Source of the DNA: Defluviitaleaceae bacterium
Lineage (GTDB): Bacteria > Bacillota > Clostridia > Lachnospirales > WQUN01
Assembly: GCA_009781725.1 (NCBI GenBank)
Contig: WQVF01000012.1
Coordinates: forward strand, 1 to 64,000
DNA length: 64,000 nt
Direction of reading: 5' to 3'
The notes beneath the pieces are model-generated. The model worked only from the letters and a program-made list of their open reading frames with translations, searched no databases and was not told the origin of the DNA. The position numbers and the translations under genes are program-made. Position 1 is the stretch's first letter. Each line of letters begins with the position of its first letter. Positions 8,777-16,213 of the stretch are shown here, one piece after another.

Positions 8777-9673
8777 TTACGCCACCTTGGCAAGCTCCCC
8801 GAATGCATCATATTTCCTGCAATATGCAAAGGCTAATGCTCCGGGGCCTGCATGGGTGCCTATTGCGGCACCTACATCCACTATGGGGTTGGATATTTCT
8901 ATTCCCAAAGCCGATTCTATATTTGTCATAAAATCTTCAGCCTCTGACCTACTCCTTATATGCCCCATACATACACTTAAGTTTTCCTCTTGGCCGGATA
9001 TAGCCTTGGTCATAACTTCTTCCATCAGCTTGGTAGCCCGTGCCTTGCTCCTTACTTTTTCAAATGGGGTGACCTGGCCGTTTTCTACCTGGAGTATGGG
9101 CCTGATTCCCAGGATCCCGCCCACCAAGGCTGCCGCTGAGCCTACTCGGCCGCCTCTTTTTAGGTATTCCAGGGTATCCAGGGTAAAGTATACACAGGTG
9201 GACTTTATTACTTGCTGTGCTAACTGGATTGTTTCGTTAAGGGAGCAGCCTGCGTCCCGCATTTTGACAATCTCCCTAAGAATTAGCCCCTGGCCTATGC
9301 ACGCGCTTTTCGAATCGACTATTTTGACAGTATGACCTGGGTATTCATCCTTTAACATGTCGGCGGCAATTGTCGCGCTGGCGTGGGAACCACTAAGCTT
9401 TGATGATATTGACAGATAAAGAATATCCTGGCCTTTTTCCAAGAATGGTGTGAACTTATCAACATAATCCTGAGGGCTGGGTTGAGAAGTCTTGGGGCGC
9501 AATGTACTGTCGGATGTAAGGCGGGTGAAATAATCTTGGTTGGAAATATCTATCCCCTCCTTGAAAAAGGTTTTGCCATCAAAGGCGATATAGAATGGGA
9601 CAACACCCACATTGAGCTTTTCCGCTTCTGTCTGAGTAAAATCACAGCCGCTGTCTGAAAATAATTTGTACAT
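8777..9673 (-). CDS. DegV family fatty-acid-binding protein
   Basis: 298 residues, the usual DegV length. The N-terminus YKLFSDSGCDFTQTEAEKL, the lipid-site motif SISSKLSGSHASA near residue 89, GGRVGSAAALVGGILGIRPIL and the C-terminal HAGPGALAFAY are all DegV/FakB features. FakB proteins present a fatty acid to the kinase FakA for phosphorylation and use in phospholipid synthesis. No FakA gene is in the window. A clear AGGAGG site precedes the ATG, and the gene diverges from dpaA. Confidence 0.9.
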   Translation of the reverse strand: MYKLFSDSGCDFTQTEAEKLNVGVVPFYIAFDGKTFFKEGIDISNQDYFTRLTSDSTLRPKTSQPSPQDYVDKFTPFLEKGQDILYLSISSKLSGSHASATIAADMLKDEYPGHTVKIVDSKSACIGQGLILREIVKMRDAGCSLNETIQLAQQVIKSTCVYFTLDTLEYLKRGGRVGSAAALVGGILGIRPILQVENGQVTPFEKVRSKARATKLMEEVMTKAISGQEENLSVCMGHIRSRSEAEDFMTNIESALGIEISNPIVDVGAAIGTHAGPGALAFAYCRKYDAFGELAKVA

Positions 9674-9769
9674 ATTTTATACCTCCTGGGTTTGAATGAT
9701 TCCTTAGTGATAATAAAGACCGGAGGATTTTATTTTGGTTGCGCTTATTCACGCCCCTTCGACCTTGGA

Positions 9770-9778
9770 CATAGAATA
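9770..9778 (+). promoter_or_regulatory. Possible sigma-K -10 element upstream of dpaA
   Basis: CATAGAATA matches the sigma-K -10 pattern CATAnnnTA and lies 31 bases upstream of the dpaA ATG. A CAC triplet about 17 bases further upstream (near 9750) could serve as the short sigma-K -35 (AC). In Bacillus the dipicolinate synthase operon is transcribed by sigma-K in the mother cell, which fits. It is a short motif read by eye. Confidence 0.4.
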
Positions 9779-9809
9779 AATCAGGAGAGATGGGCAAGGG
9801 GCAATTACT

Positions 9810-10688
9810 ATGACAACACGTGACTTCGCTATTGTAGGCGGTGACAAAAGAAATATCGCCCTGGCTGAGATGCTATTTCGCCAAGGGCATAAAATAAAAC
9901 TCTATGGTTTTACCAACTATGAACAAGAAATCCCCATGAAATGCAAAAACCTTCATGAAACGATTAACAACGCCGAATATATCATCGGCCCTATTCCTTG
10001 TACCCACAACAGCGGTGTACTCAACGCACCATTCCACAACGAACTTATCTTGTGCGAGGATTTGTTTAAATTGATAAAACCCTCACAAACCTTGCTTGCA
10101 GGATATATAAAGCCTGAGGTTTCTGACTTGGCGGCCAAGCACAATGTAAAAATGATAGATATGCTACACAGGGAAGAGTTGCTAGTGCTTAATGCCATCC
10201 CCACCGCCGAAGGTGCTATAAAAATCGCAATAGAAGAAACCGACATTACCCTCCACGGCAATAATATGCTGGTTATAGGATACGGGCGAATCGGGTCCAT
10301 CCTTTGTAAGATGCTTTCAGGGATAGGAGCCAGGGTAGTTGCAGTGATTAACTCCCCTCATAAGCTGGCTATGGCAAATAGCTGCGGTTATGGAGCCGTG
10401 CATTTTGATGATTTGGATATGTATTTGCATGAGGCAGATATAATCTTTAACACGGTACCAAAAATTCTTCTGGACAGACGGAATATGAGCAATATTCGCA
10501 AAAATACCTTGATAGTTGATCTTGCCTCGCCCCCATATGGAGTGGATGTAGAAGCAAGCAGGGATTATGGGCTCAAGGTGCTGTTCACTAACTCCCTGCC
10601 TGGGAAAATCGCGCCGGTGACAACGGCGGGATATATATTGGATACAATAAATAATATCATCGGGGAGGGTGCTTCTTATGAAAGATAA
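9810..10688 (+). CDS. dpaA: Dipicolinate synthase subunit A
   Basis: 292 residues (SpoVFA of Bacillus is 297). With DpaB it oxidises dihydrodipicolinate to dipicolinic acid, the calcium chelator stored in the spore core; synthesis occurs in the mother cell. The N-terminal DpaA domain begins DFAIVGGDKRNIALAEML, and a Rossmann fold follows with MLVIGYGRIGSILCKML (GxGxxG) at about residue 153. The 3' end overlaps dpaB by 11 bases. lysC and asd, which feed the same pathway, lie 20 kb away. Confidence 0.95.
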   Translation: MTTRDFAIVGGDKRNIALAEMLFRQGHKIKLYGFTNYEQEIPMKCKNLHETINNAEYIIGPIPCTHNSGVLNAPFHNELILCEDLFKLIKPSQTLLAGYIKPEVSDLAAKHNVKMIDMLHREELLVLNAIPTAEGAIKIAIEETDITLHGNNMLVIGYGRIGSILCKMLSGIGARVVAVINSPHKLAMANSCGYGAVHFDDLDMYLHEADIIFNTVPKILLDRRNMSNIRKNTLIVDLASPPYGVDVEASRDYGLKVLFTNSLPGKIAPVTTAGYILDTINNIIGEGASYER

Positions 10689-11250
10689 AAGAATAGGCTT
10701 TGCTCTCACCGGCTCATTTTGCACACTGGATGCGGCATTAGAAATAATTGAAAGCCTAGTAGTGGCGGGTGCCGAAGTGCTTCCCATAATATCAACTGCG
10801 GTAGATACTACGGACACAGCTTTTGGCGCGGCTGAAGACATAAAAAAACGGCTGACCGAAATCACAGGCCAGCCAATAATAAACACCATTGCAACCGCCG
10901 AGCCAGTTGGCCCGAAGAAGCTGCTGGATATTTTGGTAGTACTACCGGCAACAGGCAACACTTTGGCTAAAATCGCCCTAGGTATAACCGATACCCCTGT
11001 AACGATGGCAGTCAAGGCTCACTTGCGAAATAATCGTCCAGTGGTACTGGGATTAGCCAGCAATGATGCTCTTGGCAATGGGGCTAAGAATATTGGTTTC
11101 TTGCTGGGGATGCGTAATATTTACTTTGTGCCCTTCGGTCAGGATATGCCCCTAGCCAAGCCACGATCTATGGTGTTTAAAGATGAATATGTAATGGCTA
11201 CTATTGCCGAGGCACTGGAAAGCCGGCAGATTCAGCCGATATTAGCATAA
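10678..11250 (+). CDS. dpaB: Dipicolinate synthase subunit B
   Basis: 190 residues from the ATG at 10678. A GTG at 10669 is in frame but overlaps the GGGGAGGG ribosome binding site, which fits the ATG better. It is a flavoprotein-like fold (UbiX/Dfp superfamily) and opens KRIGFALTGSFCTLDAALE. It forms the synthase with DpaA; the exact share of the two subunits in catalysis is known only in part. VVLPATGNTLAKIALGITDT is the conserved central region. Translation is coupled to dpaA. Confidence 0.95.
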   Translation: MKDKRIGFALTGSFCTLDAALEIIESLVVAGAEVLPIISTAVDTTDTAFGAAEDIKKRLTEITGQPIINTIATAEPVGPKKLLDILVVLPATGNTLAKIALGITDTPVTMAVKAHLRNNRPVVLGLASNDALGNGAKNIGFLLGMRNIYFVPFGQDMPLAKPRSMVFKDEYVMATIAEALESRQIQPILA

Positions 11251-11256
11251 AAACAG

Positions 11257-11439
11257 AAGGGGCCGTCTCGTTAAGCATTTTTATGAATAATTATGTACGT
11301 GCCTCGTCAACATAAAAGCGTTGAGGAGCGAAACGACGAAGCAATCCAGCAAATCAAACCTTTTGGATTGCTTCGCTTTGCTCGCAATGACAGGCTTTGC
11401 ATAGATATTCATGGTTTTTGCTTAGCAAGACAGCCCCTT
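11257..11439. repeat. Long inverted repeat enclosing a REP-like element
   Basis: AAGGGGC-GTCT-TTAAGCA (11257-11276) pairs with TGCTTAG-AGACAGCCCCTT (11418-11439), and TATGAATA inside it pairs partly with TATTCAT on the far side. The inner 120 bases hold a small hairpin (CCTC-CAAC/GTTGAGG) and a family B REP-like repeat (11318-11392). The outer arms look like the terminator of dpaB with a repeat inserted in its loop. The 203-base gap holds nothing else. Confidence 0.6.
11318..11392. repeat. REP-like repeat (family B, copy 1)
   Basis: The right arm reads GGATTGCTTCG...CTCGCAATGACA and pairs with GACGAAGCAATCC on the left. The outermost left arm (GTTGAGGAGCG) has drifted from the expected CATTGCGAGCG. 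A better-preserved copy lies at 23490-23560. Confidence 0.7.
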
Positions 11440-11453
11440 TGTATTTTATGATA

Positions 11454-11942
11454 CTAAGAATTTGATTTTCCACCCCTGAGATACAAAACAAACAACACAG
11501 CCCCTGCAAAAATAGCCATAGCACCGGCCGCACTAATCCATGTCCTCACATTGTTGGCAGATAAAATATCCACTCCCGTCAGGTTCATTATTTGGAAAAC
11601 GGTCATATTGTTGATGATAACTACTACCATTATACCGATGATAGCCAAAACAATTGCCGCAATAAGCTGTACAGTTCTCCCAACCCTGCTGCTTTTTTGC
11701 GCAGGTTCATGTACAGGGGGCACGTTTTTGTCAGAGATGGTATCCCTCACCCCACTAATCAATTCCCCAAGGGATACCCCAAATATTTCTGATAATGCAA
11801 TCAGATTTGCCGTAGATGGGGCAGACTGCCCAGTTTCCCATTTTGTCACTGCCTGACGGCTTACACCAACCAGTTCAGCAACTTTCTCCTGTGATAATCC
11901 GCTTTGACTACGCTGATTCTTGATTCTTTCACCTAATGACAT
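11454..11942 (-). CDS. XRE family HTH regulator with two membrane helices
   Basis: 162 residues from the ATG at 11942; a GTG at 11951 overlaps the AGGAGG ribosome binding site and is rejected. The helix-turn-helix is at about residues 3-58 (GLSQEKVAELVGVSRQAVTK, WETGQSAPS). A linker of about 35 residues leads to two hydrophobic helices (VQLIAAIVLAIIGIMVVVII and WISAAGAMAIFAGAVLFVLY). This build is common in Clostridia for membrane-tethered regulators; the target is unknown. A triplet of hairpin repeats lies directly upstream and probably contains or replaces its promoter. Confidence 0.8.
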   Translation of the reverse strand: MSLGERIKNQRSQSGLSQEKVAELVGVSRQAVTKWETGQSAPSTANLIALSEIFGVSLGELISGVRDTISDKNVPPVHEPAQKSSRVGRTVQLIAAIVLAIIGIMVVVIINNMTVFQIMNLTGVDILSANNVRTWISAAGAMAIFAGAVLFVLYLRGGKSNS

Positions 11943-11960
11943 GTATGTCACCTCCTAATT

Positions 11961-12190
11961 AGTAAGTTTTCTTCTGCGAACGCTTTTACGCAGAAAAAAC
12001 TTACGGTTTTTGCCAACGGCAAAAAAATTACATACTTTAGTAAGTTTTCTTCTGCGAACGCTTCTACGCAGAAAAAACTTACGGTTTTTGCCAACGGCAA
12101 AAAAATTACATACTTAGTAAATTTTCTTCTGCGAACGCTTTTACGCAGAAAAAACTTACGGTTTTTGCCAACGGCAAAAAAATTACATAT
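11961..12190. repeat. Three tandem 78-bp double-hairpin units
   Basis: Units begin AGTAA at 11961, 12039 and 12116 (period 78 then 77). Each has two fold-backs. In the first, GTAAGTTTT-C-TTCTGCG pairs with CGCAGAA-AAAACTTAC around AACGCTTTTA or AACGCTTCTA. In the second, TTTTTGCC-AAC-GGCAAAAA. Copies differ at only a few bases. A fourth, diverged first hairpin is at 20403. The units fill the gap between the HTH regulator and the DUF2200 gene upstream of it; nothing else is seen in this 308-base gap. Confidence 0.85.
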
Positions 12191-12250
12191 GTAATTATGG
12201 CAGAAGCCCTAGTTGCATACTACCAACTGCATAGCAACTATAGGTTGCAT

Positions 12251-12601
12251 TTATGCTCTTAGCACCTTCTCTATTGCCTTGCCCTTGGCAAGCTCATCTA
12301 CCAGCTTATCCATCCAGCGGATTTTTTGCATCAGAGGGTCTTCGATATTTTCTACTCGAACGCCGCATATTACCCCTTTAATCATGGGTGCATTGGGATG
12401 AATTTGCGGTGCCTCGGCAAAGAAGGCTTCGAGGCTGACATTTTTTTCGATTTGGGCTGCCAGCCCGGCCTCGTCATAGCCGGTTAGCCAGCATATTACT
12501 ATGTCCAGTTCCGATTTTATTCGCCCTTTGCGTTCTACTTTTTGAATATAGAGTGGGTAAATAAGCGAAAAATCCATTGCGAAAATTTTTTCATTTTTCA
12601 T
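12251..12601 (-). CDS. DUF2200 family protein
   Basis: 116 residues, conserved in length. The pattern MDFSLIYPLYIQKVERKGR, then ELDIVICWLTGYDEAGL, and APMIKGVICGVRVENIEDPL match what I recall of the DUF2200 family, small cytoplasmic proteins of unknown function found in Firmicutes and other bacteria. Its start abuts the stop of the MazG-like gene (12602), so they are cotranscribed with yjbQ as an operon on the minus strand. Confidence 0.75.
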   Translation of the reverse strand: MKNEKIFAMDFSLIYPLYIQKVERKGRIKSELDIVICWLTGYDEAGLAAQIEKNVSLEAFFAEAPQIHPNAPMIKGVICGVRVENIEDPLMQKIRWMDKLVDELAKGKAIEKVLRA

Positions 12602-12907
12602 TCAGACGTCATCCCTTAATAAATATTTTTGCAACCTATCAAATTTACACTCAATCCGCTTGCGAAGTGCATCATCGTCAATACCAAGCACCAGCCGCAT
12701 TTGTGCCAGCATCATCTCTACATCGGCGATTTCATCTAGGACTCTTTCAACGGTGTCTGGTTTAGATGTTCTGTTTACAAACTTTTGAAGGGCGACGATT
12801 AACTCCGCGCATTCTTCTACTGCTTGGCCGACTTGGGCAGGTATGCCCCACTGGTCTAGGCAGGTCTGCATAATTTCTATCTCGTTTTTGGTGAATTGTA
12901 CTTTCAT
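12602..12907 (-). CDS. MazG-like nucleotide pyrophosphohydrolase
   Basis: 101 residues. The all-alpha NTP pyrophosphatase motifs EECAELIVALQKF and RVLDEIADVEMMLAQM give the EExxE and DExxD metal-binding pairs. Such single-domain enzymes hydrolyse NTPs or dNTPs, often damaged ones. The start overlaps the stop of the YjbQ gene by 4 bases. A second, distinct MazG-like protein is encoded at 41410. Confidence 0.8.
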   Translation of the reverse strand: MKVQFTKNEIEIMQTCLDQWGIPAQVGQAVEECAELIVALQKFVNRTSKPDTVERVLDEIADVEMMLAQMRLVLGIDDDALRKRIECKFDRLQKYLLRDDV

Positions 12908-13299
12908 GCGCCTTGTACCTTTACATAGAATTTCCGATTTCGTGGCGGGTCAAACTCCGTAAGATAAATCCCCTGCCATGTGCCAAGAAGGGGTCTACCC
13001 TTTTCAATAATAATCGTCGTGCTGGAACCCATTGCAGATGCCTTAAGATGGGCGGAGCTGTTGCCCTCGCCATGGGTGAACTCTGCTCGGTCAGGGAAGG
13101 CCTTATCCAGTCCAAGGAGCAAATCATGAACCACATCCGGGTCGGCGTTTTCGTTGATGGTAATCCCTGCTGTTGTGTGTGGGCAGAAAACCACGGCAAT
13201 ACCGCTTGTTATACCGCTTTTGGTGATGGCTTCCCGGACTTTGCTTGTGATATTGTAAAAGTCCTCCCCTTGGGCGGATAGTTGGTATTCGTAGAGCAT
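12904..13299 (-). CDS. YjbQ/UPF0047 family protein
   Basis: 131 residues. The UPF0047 signature is complete: CPHTTAGITINENADPDV followed by HGEGNSSAHLKASAMGSS, with conserved histidines likely to bind metal. Some homologues have weak thiamine phosphate synthase activity, but the physiological role is unclear. It heads the three-gene run yjbQ-mazG-like-DUF2200. A GGAGG-type site precedes the ATG at 13299. Confidence 0.88.
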   Translation of the reverse strand: MLYEYQLSAQGEDFYNITSKVREAITKSGITSGIAVVFCPHTTAGITINENADPDVVHDLLLGLDKAFPDRAEFTHGEGNSSAHLKASAMGSSTTIIIEKGRPLLGTWQGIYLTEFDPPRNRKFYVKVQGA

Positions 13300-13310
13300 A
13301 TTTGCCTCCT

Positions 13311-13523
13311 TTACTCAGCCAGCAACCGCTTTAGCTCAGCTACTTCCGTATCCGACAAGGTAACACCCTTACCCATCTTGGCCCGCTCCGGTGCCCAGTC
13401 CCGTATATCGTACTTGGGCTCACGGTCATTCCAGCTTATTAGATTAAGTTCCTTCCGCCAGCCCTTTGAGCCTTCGGACAATACACCTATGTGCTTGGTT
13501 ACTTTGAATTTAAAGTCTGACAT
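13311..13523 (-). CDS. PC4/YdbC-like single-strand DNA-binding protein
   Basis: 70 residues. The sequence FKVTKHIGVLSEGSKGWRKE, then LNLISWNDREPKYDIRDWAP and KMGKGVTLSDTEVAELKRLL, matches the Firmicutes YdbC branch of the PC4/p15 coactivator fold. These dimers bind single-stranded DNA or RNA without sequence preference. The gene lies 11 bases upstream of yjbQ on the same strand and likely starts this operon. Confidence 0.8.
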   Translation of the reverse strand: MSDFKFKVTKHIGVLSEGSKGWRKELNLISWNDREPKYDIRDWAPERAKMGKGVTLSDTEVAELKRLLAE

Positions 13524-13670
13524 GTTCCATCGCTCCTTTGTATTATTGGTGTTGATTCTTTAGTGATTAGACTATACGCGATAATGCTAAATTTTGTAAA
13601 GAGACGCGCAAAGCGCGCTTTTGTTTCCGACCGCGCCAGCAGAAATTGCGAAGCAATTTCTAGTATAACA

Positions 13671-13713
13671 AAACGCCCCATGTCATTCATTAAGAACAAC
13701 ATGGGGCGTTTTT
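13671..13713 (-). terminator. Terminator of rpsU
   Basis: AAACGCCCCATGT (13671-13683) pairs with ACATGGGGCGTTT (13699-13711). Read on the minus strand the hairpin follows the rpsU stop by about 50 bases and ends in TTTTG, matching a rho-independent terminator; the plus-strand side also has TTTTT. Two further small hairpins lie just beyond (AGAAATTGC-GAA-GCAATTTCT at 13640-13660, and GCGC-AAA-GCGC near 13606). Confidence 0.85.
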
Positions 13714-13760
13714 ACACCCATAGGGCTATGTCTTACTAATTTTATTGCATGTATTCTTAC

Positions 13761-13934
13761 TTAGAACTTACGCTTACGTGCCGCTTCCGATTTTTTCTTG
13801 CGCTTTACGCTGGGCTTGTCATAATGCTCGCGTTTGCGAATTTCCCCCATTATACCAGCTTTAGCACAGTTGCGCTTGAAACGCCGAAGCGCGCTGTCCA
13901 GGGTCTCATTATCTTTTATAACTACCTCTGACAT
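13761..13934 (-). CDS. rpsU: 30S ribosomal protein S21
   Basis: 57 residues. S21 is a small-subunit protein that aids mRNA binding near the anti-Shine-Dalgarno region. It opens [20 protein letters not shown], continues [20 protein letters not shown] and ends in the basic tail [17 protein letters not shown], all typical. The ATG at 13934 follows a GGAGGGAGGG site. The gene stands alone with its own promoter and terminator, whereas in Bacillus it is linked to yqeY. Confidence 0.95.
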   Translation of the reverse strand: MSEVVIKDNETLDSALRRFKRNCAKAGIMGEIRKREHYDKPSVKRKKKSEAARKRKF

Positions 13935-13977
13935 TGGACTTCCCTCCCTCCGGGCGGTTCATTGTATCCGCAAAGTC

Positions 13978-14006
13978 ATGATACACCTATAAGTAAAAAG
14001 CGTCAA
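13978..14006 (-). promoter_or_regulatory. Sigma-A type promoter of rpsU
   Basis: Read on the minus strand, TTGACG (14006-14001) and TATCAT (13983-13978) are 17 bases apart, about 45 bases upstream of the rpsU ATG. Both boxes match the consensus at five of six positions. Confidence 0.7.
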
Positions 14007-14140
14007 GCATTGTAGCAGAATGAGTATAATTTCATCCAGATTACACATAAATTACAAAGGGTCAAACATCTTCACAAACATGTGTAGATATGTTAGCATT
14101 TCAGATGCAACAATCAGAAACTAATCCGCGAGGTGGTACA

Positions 14141-15058
14141 ATGTATCAATACCGTAGGCCTCCCAAGCCTAAGAAACCCCAAATTCCAAAGATAATGTAC
14201 TTAGTACTTGCAGTTATATTGCTCGTGTCCACTGCTGTTATTATCAACTATGTATACGAAGGCTTTAGATATACCCATGGTCATGGCAGCGTACTTGCGG
14301 CTCCGACTCCGTCCCAGGATTACGATGATTATGAATATGTACCCGCACCTATCCCCACCCCTACTGCTACCACGGCACCTGCCCAACCAACGCCAGAACA
14401 TACTCCAGAACCTACCCCGGAGCCTACTCCAACCCCAGTTCCTCGGGTAGAGCGGCAGGAGTTTCTGGATTGGCGGACTCATTATAATAACGATGAGATT
14501 ATAGGCCAAGTTTGGATACCCAATACTACAATTTATTATCTGGTAGCCCAGACTACGGACAATGATTTTTATTTGTCCCATAATTTACGTGGCAACCGTT
14601 ATCTCCCTGGCTCCATTTTCCTAGACTATCTGGCGGATATACGCAATCCTGGGGATCATAACTGGGTGTTGTATGGGCATAATATGGCCCGTAATCATAA
14701 ATTTCATATGGTGCGGCGTTTTCTCCAAGAGGATTTCTTCTTTGCCAACCGGTACATTCACTTTAGTACCATATATGCGGACTATGTATTCGAGGTCTTT
14801 TCGGCCTATGTGGCCCATATAGACCATCCATATATTGACCCCTGGTATTACGATTGGGGGCATTGGATAAATGTATTTAGAGAGATGTCCCGGTTTGACG
14901 CCGGGATAGAGGTATCCGAGCATGACAGGATTTTGACATTGTCTACCTGTGAAAATAGTTATAGGAATTTGCGTATTGCGGTACATGCGGTGCTGATTAG
15001 TGAGACCTTCCCCCATTTGGAGGGGGGCGGCTACTATGATTATAATTCATATGATTAG
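14141..15058 (+). CDS. Class B sortase (first of a tandem pair)
   Basis: 305 residues from the ATG at 14141, which follows GAGGTGG; an in-frame start at 14090 has no ribosome binding site. A basic, proline-rich cytoplasmic tail (residues 1-20) leads into a membrane helix (IMYLVLAVILLVSTAVIINYVY). A proline-threonine linker (about 50-100) with PEHTPEPTPEPTPTPVPR follows, then the sortase domain. Catalytic residues are the His in VLYGHNM, the Cys in LTLSTCENS and the Arg in RNLRIAVHAVL. Sortases cleave a sorting motif and join the protein to the cell wall or pilus. No substrate gene is adjacent. Confidence 0.88.
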   Translation: MYQYRRPPKPKKPQIPKIMYLVLAVILLVSTAVIINYVYEGFRYTHGHGSVLAAPTPSQDYDDYEYVPAPIPTPTATTAPAQPTPEHTPEPTPEPTPTPVPRVERQEFLDWRTHYNNDEIIGQVWIPNTTIYYLVAQTTDNDFYLSHNLRGNRYLPGSIFLDYLADIRNPGDHNWVLYGHNMARNHKFHMVRRFLQEDFFFANRYIHFSTIYADYVFEVFSAYVAHIDHPYIDPWYYDWGHWINVFREMSRFDAGIEVSEHDRILTLSTCENSYRNLRIAVHAVLISETFPHLEGGGYYDYNSYD

Positions 15059-15070
15059 CGAGGTGGATTG

Positions 15071-15985
15071 ATGTATCAATACAGACGGCCTCCTAAGCCT
15101 ACAAAACCCAAAATCCCAAAAATAATGTACTTGGTTCTTGCCGTTGTGCTATTGATTTCAGCTGCAGTTATTGTAAATTACATATATGAGGATTTTAGAT
15201 ATACCCATGGTCACAATGTCCATACGGCTAATATCTCTTTCCAAAATAGCAATAATTTTGATTATTTGCCTACCCCTGCCCCACTTCCGGAAACAATCTT
15301 TGTGCCACCAATAGAGCAGGAATACATCTATGAGCCTGAGCCTGATTTAGAACCTACTCCGACTCCAGTACCTCGGGTGGCGAGGCAGGGATTTTTGGAT
15401 TATCGTACTCACTATGGTAATGATGAAATCATAGGCCATTTATGGATTCCCAATACTACAATTGATTATCTGGTTACTCAGACTACGGACAATGAATTTT
15501 ACCTTCATCACAATCTGCGGGGGAATCGTTATACACCAGGAACTATTTTTTTGGATTACTTAGCTGATATTTACAACCCAGGGGACCATAACTGGGTTTT
15601 GTATGGGCATAACACAAGGCGTAACCATAAATTCCATATGGTGCGCAACTTCCTGCAAGAGGAGTTCTTCCACTCCACTCGGTATATCCACTTTAGCACT
15701 ATTTACGCAGACTATGTATTTGAGGTGTTTTCTGCATATGTAACTCATATAGATTTCCCATATATTTGGCCGAGGTATGATGATTGGGGTTTTATGGTTA
15801 ATGAATTTAGAAGTTTGTCCCGCTTTGACGCGGAGATAGAGGTATCTGCAGATGACAGAATTTTGACCTTGTCTACCTGTGACAATCGTTATGTGAATTG
15901 GCGTATAGTGGTACATGCGGTGTTGATTAATGAGACATTCCCTCATTTGGAGGGGGGTGGCTATTATAATAATGAGACTTATTGA
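15071..15985 (+). CDS. Class B sortase (second of a tandem pair)
   Basis: 304 residues, 12 bases after the first sortase and clearly its duplicate. The ATG at 15071 follows GAGGTGG. The membrane helix, the linker and the catalytic motifs (LYGHNT, LTLSTCDNR, NWRIVVHAVLI) are conserved. The linker is less repetitive (PEPDLEPTPTPVPR) and the region between residues 40 and 75 differs most. Two near-identical sortases in one operon may act on different substrates or sit in different places; the sequence alone cannot tell. A 118-bp fold-back element starts 4 bases after the stop codon. Confidence 0.88.
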   Translation: MYQYRRPPKPTKPKIPKIMYLVLAVVLLISAAVIVNYIYEDFRYTHGHNVHTANISFQNSNNFDYLPTPAPLPETIFVPPIEQEYIYEPEPDLEPTPTPVPRVARQGFLDYRTHYGNDEIIGHLWIPNTTIDYLVTQTTDNEFYLHHNLRGNRYTPGTIFLDYLADIYNPGDHNWVLYGHNTRRNHKFHMVRNFLQEEFFHSTRYIHFSTIYADYVFEVFSAYVTHIDFPYIWPRYDDWGFMVNEFRSLSRFDAEIEVSADDRILTLSTCDNRYVNWRIVVHAVLINETFPHLEGGGYYNNETY

Positions 15986-15989
15986 TAAT

Positions 15990-16107
15990 TATAGTGAAAT
16001 AATTCGAAATCAGTCTCGCCTGTCGCGGCAAAATCGCCCTAAAACGCCTTATTTCGGCGTTTCAGGGTGCCGCTCGGGCGAGACCGTTTCTCATTGATTT
16101 CACTATA
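15990..16107. mobile_element. 118-bp MITE-like fold-back element, copy 1
   Basis: It begins TATAGTGAAAT and ends ATTTCACTATA, exact 11-base terminal inverted repeats. The arms pair further through GTCTCGCC/GGCGAGAC, GCGGC/GCCGC and AAACGCC/GGCGTTT. The copy at 19202 has the same length and differs at only two bases. There is no coding capacity. The TA at each end suggests TA target duplication, as made by IS630/Tc1-type transposases, none of which is in the window. Confidence 0.75.
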
Positions 16108-16122
16108 ATATGTAGCATATAG

Positions 16123-16206
16123 CCCGTCACCCCGGTCTTGCCCCGGGGTTCCATTAATCTTTCGCTTTTAGGTTAGGGGATTCCGTGTCAAGCACGGGAT
16201 GACGGG
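16123..16206. repeat. REP-like repeat (family A, copy 2)
   Basis: The outer arms CCCGTCA...TGACGGG pair, as do CCCCGG/CCGGGG-type inner segments: CACCCCGG-TCTTG-CCCCGGGG on the left and GTGTCAAGCACGGGATGACGGG-like sequence on the right. It shares the layout of the repeats at 43453 and 58954. Lying between the 118-bp element and the topB stop, it may act as a transcription barrier. Confidence 0.65.
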
Positions 16207-16213
16207 TATTTTT

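Noticed and set aside
11961-12190. Tandem repeats that could suggest a CRISPR array
   Set aside because: The period is 78 with no unique spacers, the copies are nearly identical along their full length, and there are no cas genes.
13749-13931. Plus-strand frame opposite rpsU
   Set aside because: It is the shadow of the rpsU coding sequence, which has full S21 similarity, a promoter and a terminator.
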